Source: Pseudothauera hydrothermalis
GTDB lineage: Bacteria; Pseudomonadota; Gammaproteobacteria; Burkholderiales; Rhodocyclaceae
Reading direction: 5' to 3'
Length of the DNA: 64,000 bases
NCBI RefSeq assembly: GCF_003345255.1
Contig: NZ_CP029331.1
Span: 1,922,001 to 1,986,000 of the forward strand
Every line of letters starts with the position of its first letter. Within the stretch, counting starts at the first letter, position 1. Positions 19,335 to 28,504 of the stretch are shown piece after piece. The notes beneath the pieces were generated by a model. That model did no database searches, was not told the origin of the DNA, and saw only the letters and a program-made list of their open reading frames with translations. Made by a program: the position numbers and the translations under genes.

Positions 19335-20780
19335 TCAGTCCACGTGCTCGGCGATGAAACGCTTGACCGCTTCAACGTCCGGTGCCATGACCTCGACACG
19401 CTGTGGCAGGCGCTCGATGCCTTCGAGAGCGGCCGGACGCTCCGGCTCGCGGCCGAGCGCTTCGCGGATGGTGTCGGCAAACTTGGCCGGCAGAGCGGTT
19501 TCCAGCACCAGCACCGGCACGCCCGCCTGAATCCGATCCGCACATGACCACGCCACTTTCACCCCATCGGCGGTGTGCGTGTCGATCATCACCTGGTACT
19601 GCGCGAATACCTTGCGAATGGTGGCCAGCCGATCGGCATGCGTACTCGACCCAGAGACAAAGGCAAAATCGTCGATGCGGGCAAAGTCGGCCGACGAGGA
19701 CAAATCGAACGGACGCCCCGCATCCACTTCCGCCCACAGTGCAGCGACTTTCTGCGGATCACGCCCGACCAGATCGAAAACGAAGCGCTCGAAGTTCGAC
19801 GCCTTGGAAATGTCCATCGACGGACTAGAGGTGACACGCGTCTCGGCAGCCTTACGCGGACGATAGACGCCGGTGCGGAAAAATTCGTCGAGCACGTCGT
19901 TTTCATTGGTGGCCAGAATCAGCCGCGCCACCGGCAAGCCCATCATGCGCGCAATGTGCCCGGCGCAGATGTTGCCGAAGTTGCCCGATGGCACGCAAAA
20001 AGCCACTTGCTGGTCGTTGGACTCGGTCGCGCCGAAATAGCCTTTGAAGTAATAGACGATTTGCGCCGCCACCCGCGCCCAGTTGATCGAATTGACCGCA
20101 CCAATGTGATATCGCGCCTTGAAAGCGGCATCATTGGAGACCGCTTTGACGATGTCCTGGGCGTCGTCGAACATGCCGGTAATGGCGATGTTGAAGATGT
20201 TTTCATCTTGCAACGAATACATCTGCGCACGCTGGAACGGACTCATCAGCCCATGCGGCGACAGCATGAACACCCGCACACCGCGCTTGCCGCGCATCGC
20301 ATATTCGGCCGCCGAGCCGGTATCGCCCGAGGTCGCACCGAGGATGTTGAGGCGCTGCCCGCGCTTGCCCAGCACATACTCGAACAAATTGCCGAGCAGT
20401 TGCATGGCCATGTCCTTGAAAGCCAGCGTCGGACCGTTGGACAGCTCCAGCAAGCCCAATTTGCCCGGCTCCAGCCAATGTACCGGGGTGATGTCGGCCG
20501 GATCGTCGCCCGGGCGGGCATGGCAAAAGACTGCGGGCGTATAAGTTTTGTCGCAGATCGCTTTCAGATCGGCCGCAGGAATGTCGGTGATGAATTTGGA
20601 CAAAATTTCGTAGGCCAGCTCGGCGTAGGAAAGCTTGCGCCAAGCGTCCAGTTCGGCGCGACTGACCTGCGGGTAGGTTTCCGGCAAGTAGAGGCCGCCG
20701 TCCGGCGCGAGGCCGCCGAGCAGGATGTCGCAGAATTCGGGCCGGCCGGCATGGCCGCGGGTGGAAAGATATTTCACCAT
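19335..20780 (-). CDS. thrC: threonine synthase
   Basis: ThrC turns O-phosphohomoserine into threonine with pyridoxal phosphate. The 481-aa length is that of the long (E. coli-like) class. The PLP lysine is Lys122 in GPTLAFKDM; GATSGDTGSAAEYAM and the phosphate-binding CVPSGNFGNICAG are present. It is last in the leftward alaA-hom-dtd-thrC cluster, 34 bases after dtd. The thrB gene that would supply its substrate is not in this window. Confidence 0.96.
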   Translation of the reverse strand: MVKYLSTRGHAGRPEFCDILLGGLAPDGGLYLPETYPQVSRAELDAWRKLSYAELAYEILSKFITDIPAADLKAICDKTYTPAVFCHARPGDDPADITPVHWLEPGKLGLLELSNGPTLAFKDMAMQLLGNLFEYVLGKRGQRLNILGATSGDTGSAAEYAMRGKRGVRVFMLSPHGLMSPFQRAQMYSLQDENIFNIAITGMFDDAQDIVKAVSNDAAFKARYHIGAVNSINWARVAAQIVYYFKGYFGATESNDQQVAFCVPSGNFGNICAGHIARMMGLPVARLILATNENDVLDEFFRTGVYRPRKAAETRVTSSPSMDISKASNFERFVFDLVGRDPQKVAALWAEVDAGRPFDLSSSADFARIDDFAFVSGSSTHADRLATIRKVFAQYQVMIDTHTADGVKVAWSCADRIQAGVPVLVLETALPAKFADTIREALGREPERPAALEGIERLPQRVEVMAPDVEAVKRFIAEHVD

Positions 20781-20814
20781 GGAGTCCTTGGTCTTGGTGA
20801 GACGGATGGCGCGC

Positions 20815-21276
20815 TTACTCGCGCGAACGTGAGTCGATCATCAGGGTTACCGGGCCATCGTTTTCCAGGTGGACCCGCATGTTGGCGCCGAATACCCCGG
20901 TCGGCACCGCGCGGCCGAAAGCCTGCGACAGCCGGGCAACAAAGCCATCGAACAGCGGCCCGGCCAGCTCGGGCGGTGCGGCGCGGCTCCAAGACGGGCG
21001 CCTGCCTTTGCGGGTGGAGGCGAACAGGGTGAATTGGCTCACCGCCAGCAGTTCGCCCCCCACTTCTTGCACACTGCGGTTCATGACCCCGGCCTCGTCG
21101 TCGAACAGACGCAGGTGGATGAGCTTGTCGACCATCCAGTCCTGGTCGGCGGCGTCCAAAGGCGCGTCTGCAGCCTCGAAGCCGATGAGCAACAGCAGAC
21201 CGGGGCCAATGGCGCCGCTCACCCGCCCCTCGACCTCTACCCGCGCAGCGCGCACGCGCTGCACCAGCACCCGCAC
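20815..21276 (-). CDS. dtd: D-aminoacyl-tRNA deacylase
   Basis: Dtd removes D-amino acids (and mischarged Gly) from tRNA in the cytosol. The 153-aa product has the active-site motif SQFTL near residue 80 and the cross-subunit motif [11 protein letters not shown] at the C-terminus. It sits 12 bases after hom and 34 before thrC. Its position inside a threonine cluster is uncommon. Confidence 0.96.
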   Translation of the reverse strand: MRVLVQRVRAARVEVEGRVSGAIGPGLLLLIGFEAADAPLDAADQDWMVDKLIHLRLFDDEAGVMNRSVQEVGGELLAVSQFTLFASTRKGRRPSWSRAAPPELAGPLFDGFVARLSQAFGRAVPTGVFGANMRVHLENDGPVTLMIDSRSRE

Positions 21277-21288
21277 GCCCAGCCCCGC

Positions 21289-22599
21289 TTACTGCAAGTG
21301 TTCCAAACGCAGGCGGGTGACCTTGCCACAGACCACCGGCAGCGCCTCGATCTTGGCAATCGCGGCGTTGGCGTTTTTCTCCACCGTCTGGTGGGTCAAC
21401 ATGATGATGTCGGTCTGCGATTCACCCTCTGCCGGCTCCTTTTGGATCATGGCATCGATGGAGATGCCGCTGTCGGCCAGAATACGGGTGATGTCGGCCA
21501 ATACGCCCGGTTTGTCCTCGACCCGCATGCGCAGGTAGTAGGCGGTGAGCACGTCCTCGATCGGCAACACGGCAATGTCTTGCACCTGATCGGGCTGGAA
21601 AGCCAGATGCGGCACGCGGTGCTCAGGATCGGCGGTGTGCAGCCGGGTGACGTCGACCAGGTCGGCGATCACCGCGCTGGCGGTCGGCTCGGCGCCGGCG
21701 CCCTTGCCGTAATAGAGCGTTGCCCCCACCGCATCGCCGTGCACCAGCACCGCGTTCATCGCGCCGTCTACGTTGGCGAGCAAGCGCTTTTCCGGGATCA
21801 GCGCAGGATGCACCCGCAGCTCAACGCCGTTGTCGCGGCGGCGGGCGATGCCCAACAGCTTGATGCGGTAACCGAGCTGCTCGGCGTAAGCGATGTCGGC
21901 CGACTCCAGCTTGGTGATGCCTTCGATGTAGGCTTTGTCGAACTGCATCGGAATGCCGAAGGCGATTGCGCTCATGATGGTGGCCTTGTGCGCGGCATCC
22001 ACCCCCTCGATGTCGAAGGTGGGATCGGCTTCGGCATAGCCCAGCGCCTGCGCCTGCCGCAACGCCTGGTCGAACGGCAGGCCCTTGTCGCGCATTTCCG
22101 ACAGGATGAAGTTGGTGGTGCCGTTGATGATGCCGGCCAGCCATTGGATGCGGTTGGCGGTCAGACCCTCACGCAGCGCCTTGATGATCGGAATACCGCC
22201 GGCCACCGCGGCCTCGAAAGCCACCATGACGCCCTTCTTTTGCGCCGCAGCGAAGATTTCGTTGCCATGCACCGCAAGCAGCGCCTTGTTGGCGGTCACT
22301 ACATGCTTGCCGTTATCGATGGCCTTGAGCACCAGTTCCCGCGCCACGCCGTAGCCGCCGATCAGTTCGACGACGATATCGACCTCGGGATCACTGACCA
22401 CCGTAAAAGCGTCATCGGTGAGCTTGACGCTGCCGCCGGTCACTTCCCGGGCATGCGCCAGGTTCTTGTCGGCCACCACGCTGATGCGGATCGGCCGCCC
22501 GGCGCGCCGGGTGATTTCCTCTTCATTACGTTTCAGAACCTGGAAGGTGCCGCCGCCGACGGTACCAATGCCCAGCAGACCAACATTGATCGGTTTCAT
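21289..22599 (-). CDS. hom: homoserine dehydrogenase
   Basis: Hom reduces aspartate semialdehyde to homoserine on the route to threonine and methionine. The 436-aa product starts MKPINVGLLGIGTVGGGT, an NAD(P)-binding loop. It has the catalytic region GIINGTTNFIL with EADPTFDIEG, and a C-terminal ACT domain (from about 350) for feedback by threonine. The frame is open to 23124, but the upstream part only mirrors alaA; the ATG at 22599 is the real start. It follows alaA by 56 bases. Confidence 0.97.
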   Translation of the reverse strand: MKPINVGLLGIGTVGGGTFQVLKRNEEEITRRAGRPIRISVVADKNLAHAREVTGGSVKLTDDAFTVVSDPEVDIVVELIGGYGVARELVLKAIDNGKHVVTANKALLAVHGNEIFAAAQKKGVMVAFEAAVAGGIPIIKALREGLTANRIQWLAGIINGTTNFILSEMRDKGLPFDQALRQAQALGYAEADPTFDIEGVDAAHKATIMSAIAFGIPMQFDKAYIEGITKLESADIAYAEQLGYRIKLLGIARRRDNGVELRVHPALIPEKRLLANVDGAMNAVLVHGDAVGATLYYGKGAGAEPTASAVIADLVDVTRLHTADPEHRVPHLAFQPDQVQDIAVLPIEDVLTAYYLRMRVEDKPGVLADITRILADSGISIDAMIQKEPAEGESQTDIIMLTHQTVEKNANAAIAKIEALPVVCGKVTRLRLEHLQ

Positions 22600-22655
22600 G
22601 CAGTGTATTTCCGTGTCGTCATTGAAAGCGTAAAGAGCGGGCGCCTGCGGCCGGC

Positions 22656-23951
22656 TCAGTCGGTGCCGTGACGCTTGCGATAGTGGGCCAGAAAGCGTGC
22701 AATACGGCCGATGGCATCGCGCAGATCGTCCTCGTGAGGCAAAAAAACCAGGCGGAAGTGATCCGGCTGCGGCCAGTTGAAACCGGTGCCCTGCACCAGC
22801 AGCACGCGTTCTTCTTCCAGCAGTTCGGCAATGAAGGCCTGGTCGTCCTCGATCGGATACACCTTGGGATCCAGCCGGGGGAACATATACAACGTGGCCT
22901 TGGGCTTGACGCAGCTCACCCCGGGGATGGCGGTGATCAGCTCGAAGGCCAGATCGCGCTGGCGGCGCATACGTCCGCCTTCGGCCACCAGGTCGTCGAT
23001 GCTCTGATAGCCGCCCAGCGCAGTCTGGATGGCGTACTGCCCCGGCACGTTGGCGCACAGCCGCATCGAGGCCAGCATATTGAGCCCTTCGATGTAGTCC
23101 GCAGCGCGGCGCTTGTCGCCACACACCACCATCCAGCCGGCACGGTAGCCGCAGGAACGGTAATTCTTGGATAAGCCGTTGAAAATGATGGTGAGCACAT
23201 CCTCGGACAGCGCGGCCAGCGAGGTGTGGGTGACGCCCTCGTACAGCACCTTGTCGTACACCTCGTCGGCATAGAGGATCAGATCGTGCTCACGGGCAAT
23301 CTGGACGATCTCCCGGAGCACCTCGTCCGGATACACCGCCCCGGTCGGGTTGTTGGGGTTGATCACCACGACGGCGCGGGTCTTCGGCGTGATCTTGGCG
23401 CGCAGGTCGGCCAGATCAGGCAGCCAGCCGGCGCCTTCGTCGCACAGGTAGTGCACCGGGCGCCCGCCCGAGAGGCTCACCGCCGCGGTCCACAGCGGGT
23501 AGTCGGGGGCCGGCACCAACACCTCGTCGCCGGCATTGAGCAGCGCGTTCATCGCCATCACGATCAGCTCGGACACCCCGTTGCCGATGTAGATGTCCTC
23601 GATATCCACCCCTTTGATGTGCTTTTGCTGGGTGTAGTGCATGACCGCCTTGCGTGCGGCGAAGATGCCTTTGGAGTCCGAGTAGCCCGCCGCATTGGGC
23701 AGGTTGCGGATCATGTCCATCTGGATCTCTTCCGGCGCATCGAAGCCGAACGCGGCCAGGTTGCCGATGTTCAGCTTGATGATCTTGTGGCCTTCGTCTT
23801 CCATCTGCTTGGCGCGGGTGAGCACCGGGCCGCGGATGTCGTAGCACACATCGTTGAGTTTGGAAGACTTGCGAATCGGACGGGCGGCAGCCTCGGCCTT
23901 GACCGCTTCGGTAGGTGCCACAGCCAGGTTCAGGGGTTTTGCCGCTTTCAT
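22656..23951 (-). CDS. alaA: alanine-synthesizing aminotransferase (AlaA/AlaC type)
   Basis: This class I/II PLP transaminase makes alanine from glutamate and pyruvate. The core (KSSKLNDVCYDIRGPVL, IGNGVSELIVMAM, DYPLWTAAVSLSGG, INPNNPTGAV) matches E. coli AlaA closely. The PLP lysine is in NGLSKNYR. The first 27 residues are an extension rich in Ala and Lys found in betaproteobacterial forms. It leads the hom-thrC cluster. Confidence 0.93.
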   Translation of the reverse strand: MKAAKPLNLAVAPTEAVKAEAAARPIRKSSKLNDVCYDIRGPVLTRAKQMEDEGHKIIKLNIGNLAAFGFDAPEEIQMDMIRNLPNAAGYSDSKGIFAARKAVMHYTQQKHIKGVDIEDIYIGNGVSELIVMAMNALLNAGDEVLVPAPDYPLWTAAVSLSGGRPVHYLCDEGAGWLPDLADLRAKITPKTRAVVVINPNNPTGAVYPDEVLREIVQIAREHDLILYADEVYDKVLYEGVTHTSLAALSEDVLTIIFNGLSKNYRSCGYRAGWMVVCGDKRRAADYIEGLNMLASMRLCANVPGQYAIQTALGGYQSIDDLVAEGGRMRRQRDLAFELITAIPGVSCVKPKATLYMFPRLDPKVYPIEDDQAFIAELLEEERVLLVQGTGFNWPQPDHFRLVFLPHEDDLRDAIGRIARFLAHYRKRHGTD

Positions 23952-24143
23952 TTCCGTTGCCCTCGTCGTATCGTTTCCGCGGATTCGCTGCGGGAGAGGC
24001 GTCTTGCGCCCCGTCTGGGCGCAAAAATTGCAATATTAGCCCCCCTGCCGCAGCGCGGCAATTTGCTCACCGCGGTGCGCGCGTACAGAGGTATCCTGTT
24101 CGGCCACCCCGGTTAGCCTTGTGCCACCACGGAAACGCCCGCC

Positions 24144-24524
24144 ATGAAGCTTTATGCCGATCAACCTGCCAATCTCAACATCGTCACCGGCTACGGCCAG
24201 GACTACGTGCTGATCAACACGCAACGCCACGAGGGCAACCTGCTGATTACGCCGGACGAGGTCTTTGCCAACTGGGCGCCTGGCGGCTTTGCCGGCCTTA
24301 CCGCCGACGATTTCGTTGCAGTGCGCAATCTCCAAGCGCAGGTGGCCATCATCGGCACTGGCGTGCGCCAGCGCTTCCCGGCGCCTGCCCTATTACGTCC
24401 GCTGATCGAAGCCGGCATTGGCTTCGAGGTGATGGATCTGCCCGCCGCCTGTCGCACCTATAACATCCTTGCCAACGAAGGCCGTAAAGTGGTGGCCGCC
24501 TTGCTGTTCGAGGCCGCCAACTGA
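24144..24524 (+). CDS. Mth938-like domain protein
   Basis: The 126-aa product is a single Mth938-like (DUF498) fold, the family that includes mitochondrial complex I assembly factor NDUFAF3. Conserved parts are VTGYG, PLIEAGIGFEVMDLPAACRTYNIL and NEGRKVVAALL. It is cytosolic and of unknown bacterial role. It is divergent from alaA and 80 bases ahead of bcp. Confidence 0.88.
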   Translation: MKLYADQPANLNIVTGYGQDYVLINTQRHEGNLLITPDEVFANWAPGGFAGLTADDFVAVRNLQAQVAIIGTGVRQRFPAPALLRPLIEAGIGFEVMDLPAACRTYNILANEGRKVVAALLFEAAN

Positions 24525-24604
24525 ATTTGGCCGCCGACGCGGCGATTGTCAGTATCCGCTCTCCTCGGCTACGCTGCGTCCGTTTCCCCCTGTTTGGAGG
24601 TCTC

Positions 24605-25078
24605 ATGACGCCACCCGAGCTACCCGAGCTTACGACGCTACCCGAGCTTACCCTGCCAGCCACCGGCGGCGGTCCGATTGCGCTGGGCGCACTCAAAGGC
24701 AGTAAGGTCGTGATCTATTTCTACCCCAAGGACAACACTCCGGGCTGTACCAACGAATCGCGCGACTTTGGCGCGCTTTATGCCGAGTTCGTCGCTGCCG
24801 GGTGCAAGGTGTTCGGCGCCAGCCGCGACAGTCTGAAGTCGCACGAGAACTTCAAAGCCAAGCTGGAACTGCCCTTTGAATTGCTGTCAGATACCGACGA
24901 GACGCTGTGCGCCGCCTTTGGCGTAATCAAGATGAAAAACATGTACGGCAAACAGGTTCGGGGTATCGAACGCTCGACCTTCGTGTTCGCCGCCGATGGC
25001 AGCCTGGCGCGCGCCTGGCGCGGTGTCAAGGTGCCCGGCCACGCCGCCGAAGTGCTCGAATTCGTCCGCAGCCTGTAA
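24605..25078 (+). CDS. bcp: peroxiredoxin of the Bcp/PrxQ family
   Basis: This thiol peroxidase reduces hydroperoxides with thioredoxin. The 157-aa product has the peroxidatic Cys48 in FYPKDNTPGCTNESRDF. The second cysteine five residues on, found in E. coli Bcp, is absent, so it is 1-Cys-like or uses another partner. GGAGG precedes the ATG at 24605. The N-terminus has a PEL-PEL-PEL repeat caused by a 9-base DNA repeat. Confidence 0.94.
   Translation: MTPPELPELTTLPELTLPATGGGPIALGALKGSKVVIYFYPKDNTPGCTNESRDFGALYAEFVAAGCKVFGASRDSLKSHENFKAKLELPFELLSDTDETLCAAFGVIKMKNMYGKQVRGIERSTFVFAADGSLARAWRGVKVPGHAAEVLEFVRSL
24613..24648 (+). repeat. 9-bp tandem repeat in the start of bcp
   Basis: ACCCGAGCT occurs at 24613, 24622 and 24640, in register with a 9-base period; the unit at 24631 has diverged. 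Each copy encodes Pro-Glu-Leu. It is in frame, so loss or gain of a unit would keep the gene intact. Confidence 0.8.
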
Positions 25079-25118
25079 GCCGGCAATCTTCCCTCCCGAT
25101 CATCCCGCGAGCCGCCCG

Positions 25119-26537
25119 ATGAGCAAACGCGCCCCCCGCAGCAAAAAAAGCCAGCCGATGACCAAGCTGTTCGTGCTCGACACCAACGTGCTGATGCATG
25201 ACCCCACCAGCCTGTTCCGCTTCGAGGAGCACGACATCTATGTGCCGATCATGACCCTCGAAGAGCTGGACGCCAACAAAAAGGGCATGAGCGAGGTCGC
25301 CCGTAACGCCCGTCAGGCCAGTCGCACCATGGACGAGATCGTCACCTCGTCACTGGCGGACATGCATCAGGGTATTCCGCTTACTCAACCGTCCAATGGC
25401 CTGGCGACCGGCAAGCTTTTCCTGCAAACCGAAGCGATCCGCATGGCGCTGCCGGAGGCGCTGCCCACCGCCAAGAGCGACAACCAGATCCTTGCCGTGG
25501 TGATGCATCTGGTCGAGCGCTATCCCGGCCGTCCGGTCATCCTGGTGTCCAAAGACATCAACATGCGCATCAAGGCGCGGGCGCTCGGGCTGGCGGCACA
25601 GGACTACTTCAACGACAAGGTACTGGAAGATACCGATCTGCTCTACGCCGGCACCCGCGAGCTACCAGCCGACTTTTGGGAAACCCATGCGAAAGGCATG
25701 GAATCGGGCAAGGAAGAAGGCCATACCTGGTACCGCGTCACCGGTCCGCTGGCCGCCGAGCTGCTGCGCAACGAGTTCGTCTATCAGGATGGCGAGCCCG
25801 CACTGGAAGCCTGGGTGACTGAAAAGAGCGGCCGCACCGCAGTGCTTCGCACCATCACCGATTACCGTCACCAAAAAAACAACGTCTGGGGCATCACCGC
25901 ACGCAACCGGGAGCAAAACTTTGCGCTCAACCTGCTAATGAATCCGGACATCGACTTCGTCACTCTGCTCGGCCAGGCCGGCACCGGCAAAACCTTGCTG
26001 ACGCTGGCCGCCGGCCTCACTCAGGTGCTCGAATCCAAGCGCTACTCGGAGATCATCATGACCCGGGTCACCGTGCCGGTGGGCGAAGACATCGGCTTTC
26101 TGCCCGGCACCGAGGAAGAAAAAATGGCCCCGTGGATGGGCGCGCTGGAAGACAACCTGGATGTCCTCAACGGCACCACCGGCGAGGGCGGCGAATGGGG
26201 GCGCGCGGCCACGCGAGACCTGATCCGCAGCCGCATCAAGATCAAAAGTCTCAACTTCATGCGCGGACGCACCTTCATCAACAAATTTCTGATCATCGAC
26301 GAGGCCCAGAACCTCACCCCGAAGCAGATGAAAACCCTGATCACCCGCGCAGGCCCGGGCACCAAGGTGGTCTGCCTGGGCAACATCGCGCAGATCGACA
26401 CCCCCTACCTTACCGAAGGCAGTTCCGGTCTGACCTTTGTGGTGGACCGTTTCAAGGGCTGGGCGCATTCGGGTCATGTCACTTTGCAGCGCGGCGAACG
26501 CTCGCGGCTGGCAGACTACGCCGCCGAGGTCTTGTGA
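25119..26537 (+). CDS. phoH: PIN domain-PhoH ATPase fusion (PhoH2-type)
   Basis: The 472-aa product joins an N-terminal PIN ribonuclease domain (FVLDTNVLMHDP, with Asp21 and later acidic residues) to a C-terminal PhoH P-loop ATPase with GQAGTGKT at 285-292 and LIIDEAQNLTP. Proteins of this layout are RNA helicase/RNases. The frame runs further upstream inside bcp, but the ATG at 25119 or a second at 25158 is likely the start. It follows bcp by 40 bases, an arrangement common in betaproteobacteria. Confidence 0.92.
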   Translation: MSKRAPRSKKSQPMTKLFVLDTNVLMHDPTSLFRFEEHDIYVPIMTLEELDANKKGMSEVARNARQASRTMDEIVTSSLADMHQGIPLTQPSNGLATGKLFLQTEAIRMALPEALPTAKSDNQILAVVMHLVERYPGRPVILVSKDINMRIKARALGLAAQDYFNDKVLEDTDLLYAGTRELPADFWETHAKGMESGKEEGHTWYRVTGPLAAELLRNEFVYQDGEPALEAWVTEKSGRTAVLRTITDYRHQKNNVWGITARNREQNFALNLLMNPDIDFVTLLGQAGTGKTLLTLAAGLTQVLESKRYSEIIMTRVTVPVGEDIGFLPGTEEEKMAPWMGALEDNLDVLNGTTGEGGEWGRAATRDLIRSRIKIKSLNFMRGRTFINKFLIIDEAQNLTPKQMKTLITRAGPGTKVVCLGNIAQIDTPYLTEGSSGLTFVVDRFKGWAHSGHVTLQRGERSRLADYAAEVL

Positions 26538-26614
26538 GCGTTTCAGGGCCGAGAGGCTTGCCGGCCGAGCGTATCGGCTTCCTGGACGATCCCTTGAAGC
26601 AGCGCCCAAACCCC

Positions 26615-28504
26615 ATGCTCACGACCGCCCCCGAACTGCTCGCCCGCGCCGGTTCGGATTTTCTCAAGCACTTTGCGCCCTTCGACCGCATAGAGGCCGA
26701 AGCGCTGGCATTTGTCGCCCAACGCGCCGCACTCGGCTTTCACGCCCGCGGTCGCACCCTACTCAACCCGGACATGGGGCAGCCGCGTCATCTTTACATC
26801 ATCCGGCACGGCACCGTTCAAGTCTTGCAGCACGTGGCCGGAGAGTTGAGCCATCTTACCCTGGGGCCAGGGGCCTGCTTTCCGCTCGACGCCTTGCTCG
26901 CTCAAAGCCCCGCAGCCCACACCTACATCGCGCAGGAAGACAGCTTCATCTACCAACTCAGTGCCGATGACTTTGGCCAGTTATTGCGCATCAGCCCGGT
27001 CTTCCATCTGTTCTGCACCCGGCATATCGCCAAACTGCTCGGGCAGGCCCGCCAGCAACTTCAAGATGCCTTTGCCCAGCGCGCCGCCGAACAGCAAACC
27101 ATGACCACGCCTGTGGGCGAGCTGCTCAAGCGCACGCCAGCGTGGGTGAGCCCGGACACCACCACGCAGGCCGCCCTGGACCAGATGGCCAAGCTTGGCA
27201 TCGACTGCATCGCGGTGTGTCACGCAGACCTTCAGCCGGTGGGCATGCTCACTTATGGCGAACTGCTGTCCCGCAGGGAGCCGGCCGCCTTCGACCTTGC
27301 CCAGCCGGTGGCCCAGATCATGCGCCCTGCGCCGTGCACGCTACCGGCCAGTGCCTTGGCTTACGACGCAGCACTGGAAATGGCCCGCCAAGGCGTGCGC
27401 CATCTGCTGGTCACCGACACGGCAGGGCGGCTGGCTGGCGTGCTCTCCGAACACGATCTATTCGAGCTGCAGCGCATCGGCTTACGCCAAGTGCGTGCCG
27501 GCATCGAGCACGCCACCGATATCGAAACCCTACAGCAGGCCGCCCTCGAGATCCGCCAACTTGCCCTGAGCTTGATCGCGCAAGGCATCGGCGCCGAACA
27601 GCTCACCCGTTTCATCTCGGCGCTCAACGACGCGCTGACCCAGCGCATCATCACGCTCGCCCTGACGCGCCACGACCTTGCCGGCCTCGACTTCGCGTGG
27701 CTGGCCTTCGGCTCGGAAGGTCGCCACGAGCAGACTCTGTCTACCGATCAAGACAACGGATTGATCTTCGTCCGCCCCGAGTCGGACGACAAAGACACGT
27801 CGAAGCTTCGCCTGCTGGCTTTTGCCCGGGATGTCAACCAAGACCTCGCGGCCTGCGGCTTTCCGCTGTGCAAGGGCAATGTCATGGCCAGTAACCCGGA
27901 ACTTTGCCTGACGCCGCAACAGTGGCGTCACCGTTTTGGCAGCTGGATCAGCGAACCCGACCCTCAGGCCTTACTCAACGCCTCGATTTTCTTTGACTTC
28001 CGGGTGCTCTACGGTAACGCCAGCCTAGGTGACCACTTGCGCGCCTGGCTCAACAAAACCGCCAAAAACAATGCCGCCTTTCGTCGCATGATGGCAATCA
28101 ACGCGCTGCAAGTTGCCCCGCCACTCGGTCGCCTGAGAGATTTCGTGGTCGACGACGACGGCACCCTGGATCTCAAAAAAACCGGCGCGCGCCTTTTCGT
28201 GGACGCCGCACGTATTTTCGCCCTTCACACCGGCGTCGAAGCCAGCGGCACAGCACAGCGCCTGCGCCAATCGGCAGAAAAAATGGGCATACCGCAAACG
28301 GAAGTCGCCGCCATCGTAGATGGCTTTCACTTCATCCAGTCGTTGCGCCTACGCGCACAAAATCTCAACACCGAGCATGACGCGCCAGGCGACAACACGC
28401 TGCGCCCGGATACGCTCAATGATCTGGACCGCGGCATTCTCAAAGAAGCCTTCCGTCAGGCCCGCAAGCTGCAGTCGCGCCTGCGCCTGGACTACCAGTT
28501 ATGA
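26615..28504 (+). CDS. cNMP-binding/CBS/DUF294 nucleotidyltransferase-like signalling protein
   Basis: The 629-aa cytosolic product has an N-terminal cyclic-nucleotide-binding-like domain (about 15-135), a CBS pair (about 165-285) and a DUF294 nucleotidyltransferase-like domain with the signature FGSEGRHEQTLSTDQDNGLIF near 370. It ends in a helical domain. Proteins of this layout are usually paired with a DnaQ-like exonuclease, as here. The start overlaps nothing upstream; the open frame before 26615 only mirrors phoH. The ligand and the target are not known. Confidence 0.9.
   Translation: MLTTAPELLARAGSDFLKHFAPFDRIEAEALAFVAQRAALGFHARGRTLLNPDMGQPRHLYIIRHGTVQVLQHVAGELSHLTLGPGACFPLDALLAQSPAAHTYIAQEDSFIYQLSADDFGQLLRISPVFHLFCTRHIAKLLGQARQQLQDAFAQRAAEQQTMTTPVGELLKRTPAWVSPDTTTQAALDQMAKLGIDCIAVCHADLQPVGMLTYGELLSRREPAAFDLAQPVAQIMRPAPCTLPASALAYDAALEMARQGVRHLLVTDTAGRLAGVLSEHDLFELQRIGLRQVRAGIEHATDIETLQQAALEIRQLALSLIAQGIGAEQLTRFISALNDALTQRIITLALTRHDLAGLDFAWLAFGSEGRHEQTLSTDQDNGLIFVRPESDDKDTSKLRLLAFARDVNQDLAACGFPLCKGNVMASNPELCLTPQQWRHRFGSWISEPDPQALLNASIFFDFRVLYGNASLGDHLRAWLNKTAKNNAAFRRMMAINALQVAPPLGRLRDFVVDDDGTLDLKKTGARLFVDAARIFALHTGVEASGTAQRLRQSAEKMGIPQTEVAAIVDGFHFIQSLRLRAQNLNTEHDAPGDNTLRPDTLNDLDRGILKEAFRQARKLQSRLRLDYQL

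Noticed and set aside
19575-21032. 485-residue open frame on the forward strand
   Set aside because: It mirrors thrC/dtd on the opposite strand codon by codon; the product is rich in His, Arg and Gln with no known motif, as expected of antisense frames in GC-rich DNA.
20869-22671. 600-residue open frame on the forward strand
   Set aside because: It is antisense to hom and dtd, whose motifs and lengths are certain.
22600-23124. N-terminal extension of hom by 175 residues
   Set aside because: The extension only overlaps alaA in another frame; Hom starts with its nucleotide-binding loop right after the ATG at 22599.
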